This document shows positions 17,564 to 26,942 of a DNA stretch of 64,000 bases, in pieces (position 1 is the first letter of the stretch; each line of letters begins with the position of its first letter). A program made the translations under genes and the position numbers. The DNA is from Coriobacteriaceae bacterium (GTDB lineage: Bacteria; Actinomycetota; Coriobacteriia; Coriobacteriales; Coriobacteriaceae). Location: the NCBI GenBank assembly GCA_902362275.1, contig CABIWB010000001.1:404659-468658 (forward strand), in the 5' to 3' direction. The notes beneath the pieces are model-generated. The model was not told the origin of the DNA. It did no database searches and saw only the letters and a list, made by a program, of their open reading frames with translations.

Positions 17564-20070
17564 CTATTCGCTATCGTCCCCAGCGTTTTCGCGGTCATTG
17601 GCAAGCATTGCCGCGCCAGTGACCGTTGTCGCCACGGCGGCAGCGGCGAGCCCGGCGGCGATGCCAGAGCCGTCGCCCGTGCCGGCGAGCTTCTCGCCCG
17701 AGTCCTTGCTCTTGTTGCCCTTGCCGTTCTTGTCGGCGCTGTCCGTGGCGGCATCGTTGCCGTTGCCGCCGCCGGTACCGTTGCCGGTGTCGCCCGCGTT
17801 GCCCGAAGTCGTCACAGTAAAGCTTGCGGCTCCGTCGGTGGCAAGCGTGTAGTTTTGCGCCGCGTCGCCCAACAGACCTTTCACACGCACCCAATACGTC
17901 CCCGCGGCAAATGCCTCACCCTTGGCCATTGCTGTGCCCGGAGCGCCGTTCGCGTCGTGCGCAAACTCGAGCTGGTCCGTGCAGGCATCGGTTTCGAGCT
18001 TGCCTTCGAGTGATGCCGCAATCTTGGCGCGCACATCCTCGCCGACCTTGAGGCCTTCGAGTCCTTCAAAATGGGGCGTCAGCGCGCGTGGATCGATATC
18101 GATGGGCACAAAGCCCTGCAGCCCCGTAACGGTCTCGTTGCCCAGGGCGTCGACATCCACGTATTCAATGGCAAACGCATGGCCCGAAGCTGTCGCGTTG
18201 AGCGCGTTGCTGCTGTCGGCAAGGCGGAAATGACCCTCGCCAACGGTCTTGCCATCCTGGAATGAGGCATCGCTCAGCGAGTCGCCGTACGTCATGCGCA
18301 TGCGGGTCGGGAGATAGTACGGGAGATAGTACGAAGCCGTCTGCTTGTGCTCCGTATCGTAATTGCGCTGGTAGATGCTCCGGGCCAGCGCCGCATCAAC
18401 AAAGTCGGATGCGATGATGCCAATGTGCTTGAGGTAATCTGACTTTGTATCCTCGATGCCGCTGGGATTGATGTACGGGCTCTTATACAGATGCTCGTTG
18501 ACTACTCGTGCCGAGGTAAAAGGATTGCCTCCGTGCGACAAGCCCGTGCAGCTGGTGTAGTTGATAGACCAGCAACGCTCCAGGACTTTCTCCTTGGCCC
18601 CGTTATCGTCCTCGACATCTACCTCGTTGCGCGTGCGCCCGGTCGTTTCCTTCAGCGCATTATCGACCCAGCTGAGCTTGTCGGTTCCCGTGAGTTTGTA
18701 CTTGTCCTGGGCGTATACCTTGGTGCAATAGGGCTCTTTGTCGCCTGTTTCCCCCGCGGCTTCAAAGCCCTGCGCGTCTTGGACGAGGCACATGGAACTG
18801 CTGTCGGTGTGCGCTGCGATTTTGTTATCCCATTCGGTGAGGTCGAGTCCCCACGTGTGGCCGCTTACGCTGTCGCCGTCGAGTCCAAATCGACGTAGCA
18901 GGACGATCTTTCCGCGCACCTCGCCCAGTGTGGGAACGCGGCTCGACGTATAGAACAGTTTGGGGTTGTCGTCCAAAACCTTGGCGAAAGCCGTCGTAAC
19001 ACTTTCGTCGGTAGCCTCGTCGTTGCCGCGCGATGCGAGCATGATAAGCGCTTCTCTCGGGTTTTCGCTCAAAAACGTTTTAAAGTACCCGATGACATCG
19101 GAGAGATGCAGATAGTACCCGTCTTTTTTGAATAGGTAGAAATCCCCGTGGCAGATACCGGGGTCGTTGCCCTTTCCGAGTCGGATATCAAAATAGCGGA
19201 TTCCCTCGAGCAACTGCGTGGGAATGTAATCCTGCTGGCATTTTACTTGCGAGGATTGGGGCTCAGTGTCGTTGTCCACGCTGCAGGTGCCCGAATCGTG
19301 CGTACCCGGGATGCTCAGCTCGTCGAGGAACTTGTTGTCGTCGACGTATTTCATCCAACATGGCCCATCGACGTAGCTGCTGTACGTGATCCAGTCGAGG
19401 CTGCTAACCGTGGCATCGTTCTTTTTCATGTCGTAACCGATAAGTTCGAGCTCCCACGGAATGCTCTTACTCTTATGGCAGATCTTATTGTTGTCCCGGT
19501 CTTTGCCGTTCGATTCTATTGCCAGGTACTTAATGTCTTTTTTCTCGGTTTCTTTCTCGACCGTGCGGTCTCGGATGATATAGGTTCCGTTTGATTGACG
19601 CTCGAACGCAAAAGCGCGGCTGGGCTTGTTGTCATACTCGCCGCCCCATACGTGGATGACCTTTCCATCTTTGTCCGAGTCGTCGTCGACCGACCAAATG
19701 CTGTAGCCCGTCTTTTATGCTCTTCGAAATTGAGCAAGGTGCGGATAGCATACCAGTTTGTATCGTCATTCTTGGTCGTTACGTTCTCAAGGATGAGCTT
19801 GCTGGACGTGCCGTCGTTAAACAGGTGGCAGACGTTGCCGCGAACGTTGCCGTCTTGGTTGACGCTCGCGGTGCGAAAATAGCCCGCGGGGCGAAGGCGA
19901 ATGACGAAATTGTCGAGGCTGACTGACGCTGTGGCAGCGTCTTCTGCAAATGCCGCGCGCACGGGAAGGCCCAATCCCGCGGTTTCGGGCAGGCTTACAA
20001 ATGGCGACAATGCTGCGAGTCCTAGGCCCAACATGAATGCTCGACGGCTGACGGCGTGGTGTTCGGTCAT
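17564..20070 (-). pseudogene. Tat-exported PI-PLC-like phospholipase with C-terminal anchor, frameshifted
   Basis: PI-specific phospholipase C cleaves phosphatidylinositol or its glycans outside the cell. The start (20070, GGAGGAG ribosome site) gives a twin-arginine signal, SRRAFMLGLGLAALS, cut near AFA. A beta-rich region follows, then the PI-PLC X domain with the catalytic-histidine motifs PGTHDSGT and CHGDFY. A Gly/Asn-rich linker leads to a C-terminal sorting-like end: KLAGTGDGSG, a hydrophobic helix, and a charged tail. The gene is interrupted at the A-run read from 19716-19713. The upstream frame stops at 19516, and the downstream frame continues through YDNKPSRAFAFERQ into the catalytic domain. 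One added A restores about 835 residues. It is a pseudogene, a sequencing error, or a phase-variable gene. Confidence 0.8.
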
Positions 20071-20374
20071 AACTCCTCCGTTCGCAGGGTGCGGTTATGC
20101 ACTCATTTTGTTCTCTATACTGCCCGGATGTCTAAACGTGTTGGCTTAATTGTCTGCGCGGCGCCATAAATCGGCGGGCGGACGCGTTGGGGCGCTTGTC
20201 TATTTGTGCTGCTACCGCGCTGGGGGTGGTTTTGCTGCCCGGCACCCTCGCGTTCGCCGGCTATCGGCATAAGAAAAGGAGGGTCGGTTTACCGGCCCTC
20301 CCTGGGTGCGAAGCACTGGGGTATCGTCGCTTGTTTGCACTGTGCCCGTGTTTCCCGTTGCGCTCGCCAGTCGT
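20071..20374. other. intergenic region between lipoprotein and PI-PLC genes
   Basis: The first 100 bases should hold the PI-PLC promoter, though I see no convincing hexamer pair. Around 20187-20280 a short open stretch would encode LPGTLAFAGYRHKKRR, resembling the tail of a surface protein. It has no proper start and may be a decayed gene end. The rest is the lipoprotein terminator. Confidence 0.4.
20278..20301 (-). terminator. terminator of the lipoprotein gene
   Basis: The arms GGAGGGYCGG and CCGRCCCTCC have a four-base loop and one wobble pair. On the minus strand the stem is followed directly by TTTTCTT. It lies about 75 bases past the lipoprotein stop. A related GGGGAGGG hairpin lies at 21112-21140. 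Confidence 0.65.
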
Positions 20375-20968
20375 TTAGCGCTTAATCTCGATATCGTCGA
20401 GCTTGACGTCCATGGCTTTGGTCTTGGCTTCGGCGATTTCGTCGGCAAACTCCAGAGACTTCATCATGGTCTCGACGGCGTCCTTGTGCTCCTCGACATT
20501 GTCGATGCGCACGTACACGCCGCCACCGTCAACGTCGGTGAAGTACTCGGTCGTCACGCCGCCCGAGTGCGTAAAGTAGGCGCTGCGCCAGGTCTTGCCG
20601 TTGTGCTTAACGGGATCGCTCTCGGTCCATCCGGAGTTGGCCTTCCACTTTGCCTCGTAGTCGAACAGTTCATCGGCGTTCTTGTCAGGATCGAAGACGG
20701 GGATGAAGCGGTCACTGGCGTGCTCGCTCTCGGTGAACTTAAACTGGGCCCTGTCGGCGGTATCGCCTGCGACGTCCGTGATTTCGACGCCCTCGGGCAC
20801 CTCGACTTTAAACCAAATGTAGTCAGTCCTCATATCCACGGCTGGCTTTTCTGCTCCGCTGCCACCGCCACTTCCGGTAGCGCCGCCGCTGCCACCGCAG
20901 CCCACCAGGGCAACTGCGGCAAAGAGGCTTATGCAGAGGGTGAGAATCGCAAAGGCCTTCTTTTTCAT
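20375..20968 (-). CDS. secreted lipoprotein, unknown function
   Basis: The 197-residue protein starts with KKKAFAILTLCISLFAA and a lipobox ALVGC, followed by a Gly/Ser spacer, so it should be lipid-anchored outside the membrane. The mature domain is mixed alpha/beta (VPEGVEITDVAGDTADRAQF, KWRSAYFTHSGG-like segments). It resembles small uncharacterised Coriobacteriia lipoproteins. It is a single gene with its own terminator. No binding or catalytic motif is visible. Confidence 0.85.
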   Translation of the reverse strand: MKKKAFAILTLCISLFAAVALVGCGGSGGATGSGGGSGAEKPAVDMRTDYIWFKVEVPEGVEITDVAGDTADRAQFKFTESEHASDRFIPVFDPDKNADELFDYEAKWKANSGWTESDPVKHNGKTWRSAYFTHSGGVTTEYFTDVDGGGVYVRIDNVEEHKDAVETMMKSLEFADEIAEAKTKAMDVKLDDIEIKR

Positions 20969-21040
20969 GGTCGTGTCCTCCTCGATCTGTAACCGCCCAT
21001 GGATTACCCGTCTTTACTGTACGCGCGAGCGGCTCGCTCG

Positions 21041-21267
21041 GGTGGGCCATGTGTCCCATTCTGAGGGCTGGAATTGCGCCGACAAGTGGCAATATGTCCG
21101 GGCGCAAGAGAGGGGAGGGCCGGCACTGTCGACCCTCCCCGGAGTTGGGCGCTCGTTTTTTTAAAGGGGCGCGTGTACGCGGGCGTTGCCCCAACAGGTT
21201 CCTTGTTTATAGATATGCCCCAGTTTGTGACGTCCGGAAGTCCCGAAAGGTGGGCCATGTGTCCCAT
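21041..21267. repeat. paired 19-base direct repeats around a GC-rich palindrome
   Basis: GGTGGGCCATGTGTCCCAT occurs exactly at 21041-21059 and 21249-21267. Each unit is itself a near palindrome (TGGG and CCCA). Between them a GGGGAGGG-CG hairpin lies at 21112-21140, and a run of seven T at 21156-21162. The whole 20969-21430 gap holds no gene that I can support. Confidence 0.6.
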
Positions 21268-21430
21268 GTTTGCGTTGGCATGGCCTATCGTGTGCCATAG
21301 AAATCCGCGATGGCCAGGTGCGCTGACGCTCGAGTACTTATGGGCTAGACTTAGCACCATTACGTGATCGATGCGGTCGGCCGGCGTCGGCCGCCCGACC
21401 GATATATATGACTTGAAGGTGCGTGTGCGT

Positions 21431-22063
21431 ATGAGCCAAGAGATGATGGATAAAACCTGTCGCGGTTTTGCCGAGGCGCTGGCCGCGCGCGAGCCGGTTC
21501 CCGGTGGTGGCAGCGCGAGCGCTTTTGTGGGCGCGCTGGGCGCCTCGCTGTGCGGAATGGTTGCCCGCTACGGTGCGACCAATCCCGCGCTTGCTGATCG
21601 TGCGGATGACCTGACGCGTGCGTTTGCCCAGGCAGACGAGTTGGCGCAGGAGCTTGTGGGTCTGGTCGCCGAGGACGTTCGTGCGTACGGCCAGGTGTCC
21701 GCTGCGTACGGTATTCCGCGTGAGGACCCGGCCCGACCGGCTGCGATTCAGGATGCGCTGCACGTGGCCGCCATGCCGCCGTATCGCATTATGGATGCCT
21801 GTGGGCGCGCACTGGCGCTGCTCGAGGACATGGCGGACAAGGGCTCCCGACAGCTGCTGTCCGACGTGGCGTGCGGTGCCGTATTCTGCCGCGCCGCCAT
21901 GCAGGGCGCGAGCCTGACGCTCTTTGCCAACACCACATCTATGAAAGACCGGGTGCGTGCCGAGGAGCTCGAGGCGGCGTGCGATGAGATGCTGGATACG
22001 TGGCTGCCGCGCGCCGATGCGCTGGCGCGCCGCGCCTCCGACGCTGCAAGGAAGAGAGGATAG
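21431..22063 (+). CDS. fchA: methenyltetrahydrofolate cyclohydrolase (FchA/FTCD_C family)
   Basis: Stand-alone proteins of this cyclodeaminase/cyclohydrolase family hydrolyse 5,10-methenyl-THF to 10-formyl-THF. The 210-residue, all-helical protein has the folate-binding motif PVPGGGSASAFVGALGASLC near residue 25. It also has the conserved AAMPPYRIMDACGRAL and SDVACGAVFCRAA segments. The chosen ATG at 21431 follows GAAGG; the longer in-frame start is unlikely. It ends 2 bases before the folD ATG. That FolD lacks its own cyclohydrolase residues, so this protein probably supplies the step. Glutamate formiminotransferase is not fused or adjacent, which argues against a histidine-degradation role. 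Confidence 0.88.
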   Translation: MSQEMMDKTCRGFAEALAAREPVPGGGSASAFVGALGASLCGMVARYGATNPALADRADDLTRAFAQADELAQELVGLVAEDVRAYGQVSAAYGIPREDPARPAAIQDALHVAAMPPYRIMDACGRALALLEDMADKGSRQLLSDVACGAVFCRAAMQGASLTLFANTTSMKDRVRAEELEAACDEMLDTWLPRADALARRASDAARKRG

Positions 22064-22065
22064 CC

Positions 22066-22920
22066 ATGGCTGAACTGCTGAAGGGTGCTCCCGTTGCCCG
22101 TGCTTTGACCGAGGAGCTCGTTGCTCGCTGCGTTGCTTTGCGCGAACGCGGCGTTCTGCCGACGCTGGCCATTGTTCGTGTGGGCGAGCGCGAGGACGAC
22201 TTGTCCTACGAGCGCGGTGCCCTCAAGCGCTGCGAGAAGGTTGGCATTGAGGCTCGCCGCGTTTTGCTTCCTGCCGATGTTTCGCAGGATGAACTGCTGG
22301 CGGCTATTAAGGACATCAATGCCAACCCCGCTGTTCATGGCTGCCTAGTGTTTCGCCCGCTGCCCGCTGGACTTGACGAGGATGCGGTTGCCGCGGCGCT
22401 CGATCCCGCCAAGGATGTTGACTCCATGACGCCGGCCTCGCTGCTTACCACGCTTTCGGGTCGTGGCGAGGGCTTTGCTCCCTGCACGGCTGAGGCCGTG
22501 TTGGCGTTGCTGGACCATTACAGTGTTGAGCTGGATGGGGCCAAGGTTGCGGTCGTCGGTCGGTCTCTGGTGATTGGTCGTCCCGTTGCCGCCATGCTTA
22601 CGGCTCGCAATGCCACGGTGACGACGTGCCATACGCATACACGCGATCTTGCTGCCGAGTGCCGTTCTGCCGATATCGTTGTTGCGGCCGTTGGACGCGC
22701 GAGCACGATTGGCGCGGATGCCGTTCGCGAGGGCCAGGCGATCATTGATGTTGGCATTAACTGGGACGAGGCCGCTGGCAAGCTGGTGGGTGACGTCGAT
22801 TTTGTTGCCGCGGAGCCGGTTGTTGGTGCCATCACCCCCGTGCCGGGCGGCGTGGGCGCCGTGACAACGGCGATTCTCGCCAAACACGTGATCGAAGCGG
22901 CTGAGCGCGCATCGAAATAG
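22066..22920 (+). CDS. folD: methylene-THF dehydrogenase FolD, cyclohydrolase site lost
   Basis: FolD normally interconverts methylene-, methenyl- and 10-formyl-THF. The 284-residue protein has the expected fold, the Rossmann motif VAVVGRSLVIGRP, and the C-terminal TPVPGGVGAVTTA. Compared with E. coli FolD, Tyr50 is kept (Tyr48 here) but catalytic Lys54 is Ala52 (YERGALKRC). Gln98 of VQLPLP is Phe96 (VFRPLP). The Asp of KDVD is kept, but the next Gly is Ser. Family mutagenesis shows the Lys and Gln are needed for cyclohydrolase activity, so this is probably dehydrogenase-only. It is coupled to fchA (2-base gap, GAGAGGA ribosome site). Confidence 0.92.
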   Translation: MAELLKGAPVARALTEELVARCVALRERGVLPTLAIVRVGEREDDLSYERGALKRCEKVGIEARRVLLPADVSQDELLAAIKDINANPAVHGCLVFRPLPAGLDEDAVAAALDPAKDVDSMTPASLLTTLSGRGEGFAPCTAEAVLALLDHYSVELDGAKVAVVGRSLVIGRPVAAMLTARNATVTTCHTHTRDLAAECRSADIVVAAVGRASTIGADAVREGQAIIDVGINWDEAAGKLVGDVDFVAAEPVVGAITPVPGGVGAVTTAILAKHVIEAAERASK

Positions 22921-22929
22921 GCTTTTGAC

Positions 22930-22968
22930 CACAAGGGCTGCCGAGGCCGTGGTTTCGCCCTTTTGTGC
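22930..22968 (+). terminator. terminator of fchA-folD
   Basis: The arms CACAAGGGC and GCCCTTTTGTG lie 10 bases after the folD stop, with T residues built into the right arm. Confidence 0.6.
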
Positions 22969-23018
22969 CGAAGCGATACACTGTTGCCGTTTGATTTCTT
23001 CGCTCAAGGAGGATGCGC

Positions 23019-24542
23019 ATGCCGTGCACAACGATTTTGGTTGGTAAGAACGCGAGCTACGACGGGTCGACCCTGGTCGCGCGTAACGAGGACTCGTCCA
23101 ACGGGGTATTTGAGCCCAAGCGTATGCGCGTTGTGCATCCCGACGAGCAGCCGCGCGTCTACACGAGCGTCCTGAGTCACCTGACCGTTGAACTGCCCGA
23201 TAACCCCATGCGCTACACGAGCGTCCCCGATGTTGTCCCGGGCCACGGCATCTGGGCCGAGGCCGGCTTCAACGAGCTCAATGTTGGCATGTCCGCAACC
23301 GAGACGCTCACCACCAACGATCGCGTCCGCGGCGCCGACCCGCTCGTCGACTACGTGCCCGCCAAGGGCAACGAAGGCGAGGACGGATACGTCCCGGCAC
23401 GGCCCGGTGGCCTGGGCGAGGAGGACATGGTGACCCTGGTGCTGCCGTATGCCAAGTCCGCCCGCGACGGCGTGCGCATCCTGGGCGACCTGCTCGAGCG
23501 CTATGGCACTTACGAGAACAACGGCATCGCCTTTAGCGACGTGGACGAGATCTGGTGGCTCGAGACCATCGGCGGTCACCACTGGATTGCCAAGCGCGTG
23601 CCTGACGATGCCTATGTGACCATGCCCAACCAGCTGGGTATCGACAGCTTTGACCTGGATGACGCTGAGGGCGCCCAGGCCGACCACATGTGCTCCGCCG
23701 ACCTGCGCGCCTGGATGGCCGAGTGGCATCTGGACCTGACGCTGGGCGTTGAGGGCGACGGTCCGGCGACGGTCTTTAACCCGCGCGAGGCCTTTGGCTC
23801 GCACAGCGACAGCGACCACGTCTACAACACGCCGCGCGCGTGGTACATGCAGCGCTGCCTCAACCCCAGCGACGTGTGGGATGGTCCCGAGGCCGACTAC
23901 ACGCCCGAGAGCGACGATATCCCCTGGAGCCGCGTGCCCGAGCGCAAGGTGACCATCGAGGACATTAAGTACGTACTCTCGAGTCACTACCAGGGCACAG
24001 AGTACGACTGCTACGGCAGCAAGGGCACGCCCGCCACGCGTGGCGCCTATCGTCCCATCGGCATCAACCGCAACAGCCAGCTCGCCGTGCTGCAGCTGCG
24101 CCCCTATGCGCAGCCGGCGTATCGCGCCGTGCAGTGGATGGCCTTTGGCTCCAACTCGTTTAACGCGCTGGTCCCGCTGTACGCAAACGTCGAGACCATG
24201 CCCGAGTACTATGCCGACACGCAGGCTCGCGTGACGTCCGAAAACTTCTACTGGGCCAACCGCCTGATCGGCGCGCTGGCCGACGTCCGTTTCCATGAGT
24301 GCGGCCGCGCCGTGGAGGACTATCAGGAGAAGGTCGGTGGCATGGGCCATAAGCAGATCCATGACGTCGACGCTGCTGTAGCCGCTCTGCCCGAGGCCGA
24401 GGTGCCTGCCGAGCTTGCACGCGCCAATGAGGCCTTTGCCGAGCGTGTTCGTGTGGAGACCGATGCTCTACTGGGCAAGGTGCTCTACACCACGAGCTGC
24501 GCCATGAAGAACTCTTTCGCGATGAACGACAACGTGAGGTAG
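23019..24542 (+). CDS. C69 family dipeptidase (PepD-like)
   Basis: These N-terminal-nucleophile hydrolases cleave dipeptides. The start at 23019 puts the nucleophile at Cys3 (MPCTTILVGKNAS) at the correct distance from AAGGAGG; the ATG at 23013 is too close. The 507-residue protein shows the family segments LVARNEDSSNG, GADPLVDYVP, WWLETIGGHHWIAKRVPDD and MCSADLRAW. It has no signal peptide, so it is probably cytoplasmic. It is a single gene with a good ribosome site. Confidence 0.93.
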   Translation: MPCTTILVGKNASYDGSTLVARNEDSSNGVFEPKRMRVVHPDEQPRVYTSVLSHLTVELPDNPMRYTSVPDVVPGHGIWAEAGFNELNVGMSATETLTTNDRVRGADPLVDYVPAKGNEGEDGYVPARPGGLGEEDMVTLVLPYAKSARDGVRILGDLLERYGTYENNGIAFSDVDEIWWLETIGGHHWIAKRVPDDAYVTMPNQLGIDSFDLDDAEGAQADHMCSADLRAWMAEWHLDLTLGVEGDGPATVFNPREAFGSHSDSDHVYNTPRAWYMQRCLNPSDVWDGPEADYTPESDDIPWSRVPERKVTIEDIKYVLSSHYQGTEYDCYGSKGTPATRGAYRPIGINRNSQLAVLQLRPYAQPAYRAVQWMAFGSNSFNALVPLYANVETMPEYYADTQARVTSENFYWANRLIGALADVRFHECGRAVEDYQEKVGGMGHKQIHDVDAAVAALPEAEVPAELARANEAFAERVRVETDALLGKVLYTTSCAMKNSFAMNDNVR

Positions 24543-24641
24543 GGATTTCCCGTCGATCGAATAGCGCTAAAACGCTTTGTCGCTTTCGCTCAATCTTGGG
24601 TACAAGAACGCCAATGCAGTTGTTTGTGATTGGAGACAACC

Positions 24642-25058
24642 ATGGTTATGAAATTCGATCAGCTTGTTAACGGCGCCATTAACGTGGGCTTTGGCGCTGC
24701 CGCCGTTGCTGTCGAAGGCGGCAAGAAGGTCCTCGACGACCTTAACACCAAAGGCGAGCAGGTGCGCAAGGACACCGCCACCCCCGATATCGCCCGTAGC
24801 GTGTCCGACATGTTCGAGCAGGCCGGCGGCACCATCTCCGACCTGACCGAGCGCTTGGGCATGCAGGGCGAGACCGCGGCCCAGCGCGTGCTTGACGAGC
24901 TCATCCTTGCCCGGGTCCGCGTCATGACCGCCCCAGAGCGCACGGCCTTCCTGGCCCATGTGCGCGACATCGTCGATTCGGTCGAGGACAACGTGATCTC
25001 GGTTCCCGTCGAGTCCGTTGAGCCCGACGATGCGAAGGATACCGAAGAGGCCGAGTAG
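24642..25058 (+). CDS. small phasin-like helical protein preceding an ABC1 kinase
   Basis: The 138-residue, mostly helical acidic protein has an N-terminal helix (MKFDQLVNGAINVGFGAAAVA) that may touch the membrane. A helical region containing LDDLNTKGEQVRKD follows, and the tail is acidic. It is 8 bases upstream of the UbiB-type gene on the same strand and probably shares its transcript. In many Firmicutes a phasin-like protein sits beside ABC1 kinases, which supports a joint membrane role. Start ATG 24642 follows TTGGAGA. Confidence 0.75.
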   Translation: MVMKFDQLVNGAINVGFGAAAVAVEGGKKVLDDLNTKGEQVRKDTATPDIARSVSDMFEQAGGTISDLTERLGMQGETAAQRVLDELILARVRVMTAPERTAFLAHVRDIVDSVEDNVISVPVESVEPDDAKDTEEAE

Positions 25059-25066
25059 CAGCGCAG

Positions 25067-26830
25067 ATGGCAGATTCCACCACCGATTACAACAATCTAG
25101 ATCCCTTGGGTGACGAGGCGGCGGTTGTCGATGAGGTCGACGCCGCCGTCTCGGGCGCTCGCAAGAAGCCGCGCGCTGTCGATATGGTGCCCGAGGAGCC
25201 CGAAGCGATGTCGCCGGACGAGGAATACCAGCTCACGCCGGCGGGTCGTCGCGAACGCATTGGGCAGATTGTTCGCCTGGTCAAAAAGTACCGCGTGTGG
25301 GATAACCTCACGCCGGTTCGTTTGCGCCGCCTGCTCGAGGAACTCGGCCCCATGTTCGTCAAGATGGGGCAGATTTTGGCCAACCGGTCCGAGATTCTGC
25401 CGCAACGCTTTTGCGATGAGCTGCGCCGTCTGCGCTCCGACGTGGAGCCGGTGCCGTACGAGGTCGTACTCAGTTGTCTGGAAGAAGAATACGGCCTGCG
25501 CCTGGGGGAGATGTTCGATGCGATCGACCCCAACCCGCTCGGTAGCGCATCGCTCGCGCAGGTGCACCGCGCACGTCTGGTGACGGGCGAGGACGTGGCC
25601 GTCAAGGTGCAGCGCCCCGGTGCGCAGCAGGTTATGGCACAGGACATCGATATCATCCGCTCGGTGGTGCGCATCGTTTCCAAGTTCGTCAACACCGATC
25701 AATTCGTTGACCTGCACGGCGTAGTCGAGGAGTTGTGGACCTCGTTTCGCGAGGAGACCAACTTTTTGGCCGAGGCCAAAAACCTCAACGACTTCTACGA
25801 GTTCCATAAGAGCGTTCATGGCGTGACGTGCCCTAAATCCTATCTGGACCTGTGCACCGAGCACGTGGTGGTTATGGACTACGTCGACGGCATTTCGATT
25901 GCCGATCCTGAACGCTTGGTGGCCGAGGGCTATGACTTGGAAAAGATCGGTGCCGCGATTGTCGAGGACTACTCGACGCAGGTGCTCGACGACGGCTTTT
26001 TCCATGCCGACCCGCATGCGGGAAACATCATCCTCAAAGACGGCATCGTTTACTTTATCGACTTGGGCATGGTCGGACGCATGTCGAGCCACGATCGTGG
26101 CATCGTTAAGGACATGATTTTCGCCGTGGCCGAGGGTGACGTGCCCAAGCTCAAGGATTCGCTCATGCGCTTCGCCGTGACGCGTGGCGACTCGGCTGAG
26201 CTCGATCATTCGGCCTTTTTGTCCGATTTGGACTTTATCGTGGCTGACTTTGCGGGCCTTGACCTGAAGGATCTGGATATCGGCGAGTTTTTGACCTCGC
26301 TGTTAAACCTCGCGCGTAAGAATGATGTTGAGCTGCCGAGCGTGGTGACGATGTTCGCGCGCGGCATGGTGACGCTTGAGGGTTTGCTGACCGAGTACAT
26401 GCCCAACGTCAACATGATCCAGATTATCCAGACGCACATCAAAAACGAGAAGAGCACCTATGCGCGCGTGCGTGATATGGGACGCGATCTGGCCGCGAGC
26501 AGCTATCGCGCGGCAAAAGGCTCGCTCGAGGCGGCCGAGTATCTGGGCTTGGCTTCGCGTATGCTCACGCGCGGCCAGCTTAAGGTAAACACGCAGATTA
26601 TGAGCAGCGATAAGGCGCTGCGACAGCTGGGCGGAATTATCGACCGCATGTCGATGGCTATCGTTATCGCCGGCCTGTTTATCGGTTCGTCGGTGGTGTA
26701 CTATGCGCGCATCGAGCCGGTTGTGTTTGGTATCCCAGTCATTGGCTTTATGGGCTACGTGAGCGCGCTGGTGCTGGCGCTTATGCTGGGCCGCAATATC
26801 TGGCTCAACAGCCACGGCGGCAAGCACTAG
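25067..26830 (+). CDS. ABC1/AarF/UbiB family atypical kinase
   Basis: These protein-kinase-like proteins support isoprenoid-lipid (quinone) metabolism. The 587-residue protein has the family motif FVKMGQILANRSEILP and the alanine-rich loop GSASLAQVHRA in place of the usual glycine-rich loop. The active-site Lys is in VAVKVQRPG, the catalytic loop is FHADPHAGNIIL, and the metal site is IDLGMVG. Two C-terminal membrane helices end the protein. It is a typical ABC1 kinase. No ubiquinone or menaquinone gene is nearby, so the substrate is unknown. Confidence 0.93.
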   Translation: MADSTTDYNNLDPLGDEAAVVDEVDAAVSGARKKPRAVDMVPEEPEAMSPDEEYQLTPAGRRERIGQIVRLVKKYRVWDNLTPVRLRRLLEELGPMFVKMGQILANRSEILPQRFCDELRRLRSDVEPVPYEVVLSCLEEEYGLRLGEMFDAIDPNPLGSASLAQVHRARLVTGEDVAVKVQRPGAQQVMAQDIDIIRSVVRIVSKFVNTDQFVDLHGVVEELWTSFREETNFLAEAKNLNDFYEFHKSVHGVTCPKSYLDLCTEHVVVMDYVDGISIADPERLVAEGYDLEKIGAAIVEDYSTQVLDDGFFHADPHAGNIILKDGIVYFIDLGMVGRMSSHDRGIVKDMIFAVAEGDVPKLKDSLMRFAVTRGDSAELDHSAFLSDLDFIVADFAGLDLKDLDIGEFLTSLLNLARKNDVELPSVVTMFARGMVTLEGLLTEYMPNVNMIQIIQTHIKNEKSTYARVRDMGRDLAASSYRAAKGSLEAAEYLGLASRMLTRGQLKVNTQIMSSDKALRQLGGIIDRMSMAIVIAGLFIGSSVVYYARIEPVVFGIPVIGFMGYVSALVLALMLGRNIWLNSHGGKH

Positions 26831-26881
26831 AGGCTGCGACCGTCACCGCATTTTCCTATCGCAAACAATAGCTTTTACCTT

Positions 26882-26908
26882 GGGCTTCGCCTGCGTGCGA
26901 GGCCCTTT
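26882..26908 (+). terminator. terminator of the ABC1 kinase gene
   Basis: GGGCTTCGC and GCGAGGCCC arms with a U-G wobble are followed by TTTTG. The T-run overlaps the -35 element of the next promoter. Confidence 0.65.
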
Positions 26909-26936
26909 TGCGTGATACCATATTGACGGTAATAAT
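26908..26936 (+). promoter_or_regulatory. candidate promoter of the cobalamin riboswitch transcript
   Basis: TTGCGT (26908-26913) and AATAAT (26931-26936) have a 17-base spacer. They lie immediately upstream of the riboswitch. The position is strongly suggestive and the hexamers are moderately good. Confidence 0.45.
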
Positions 26937-26942
26937 CGATGG

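Noticed and set aside
20187-20378. Short frame with LPGT-like end
   Set aside because: No start or ribosome site and overlaps the terminator; at most a decayed gene tail.
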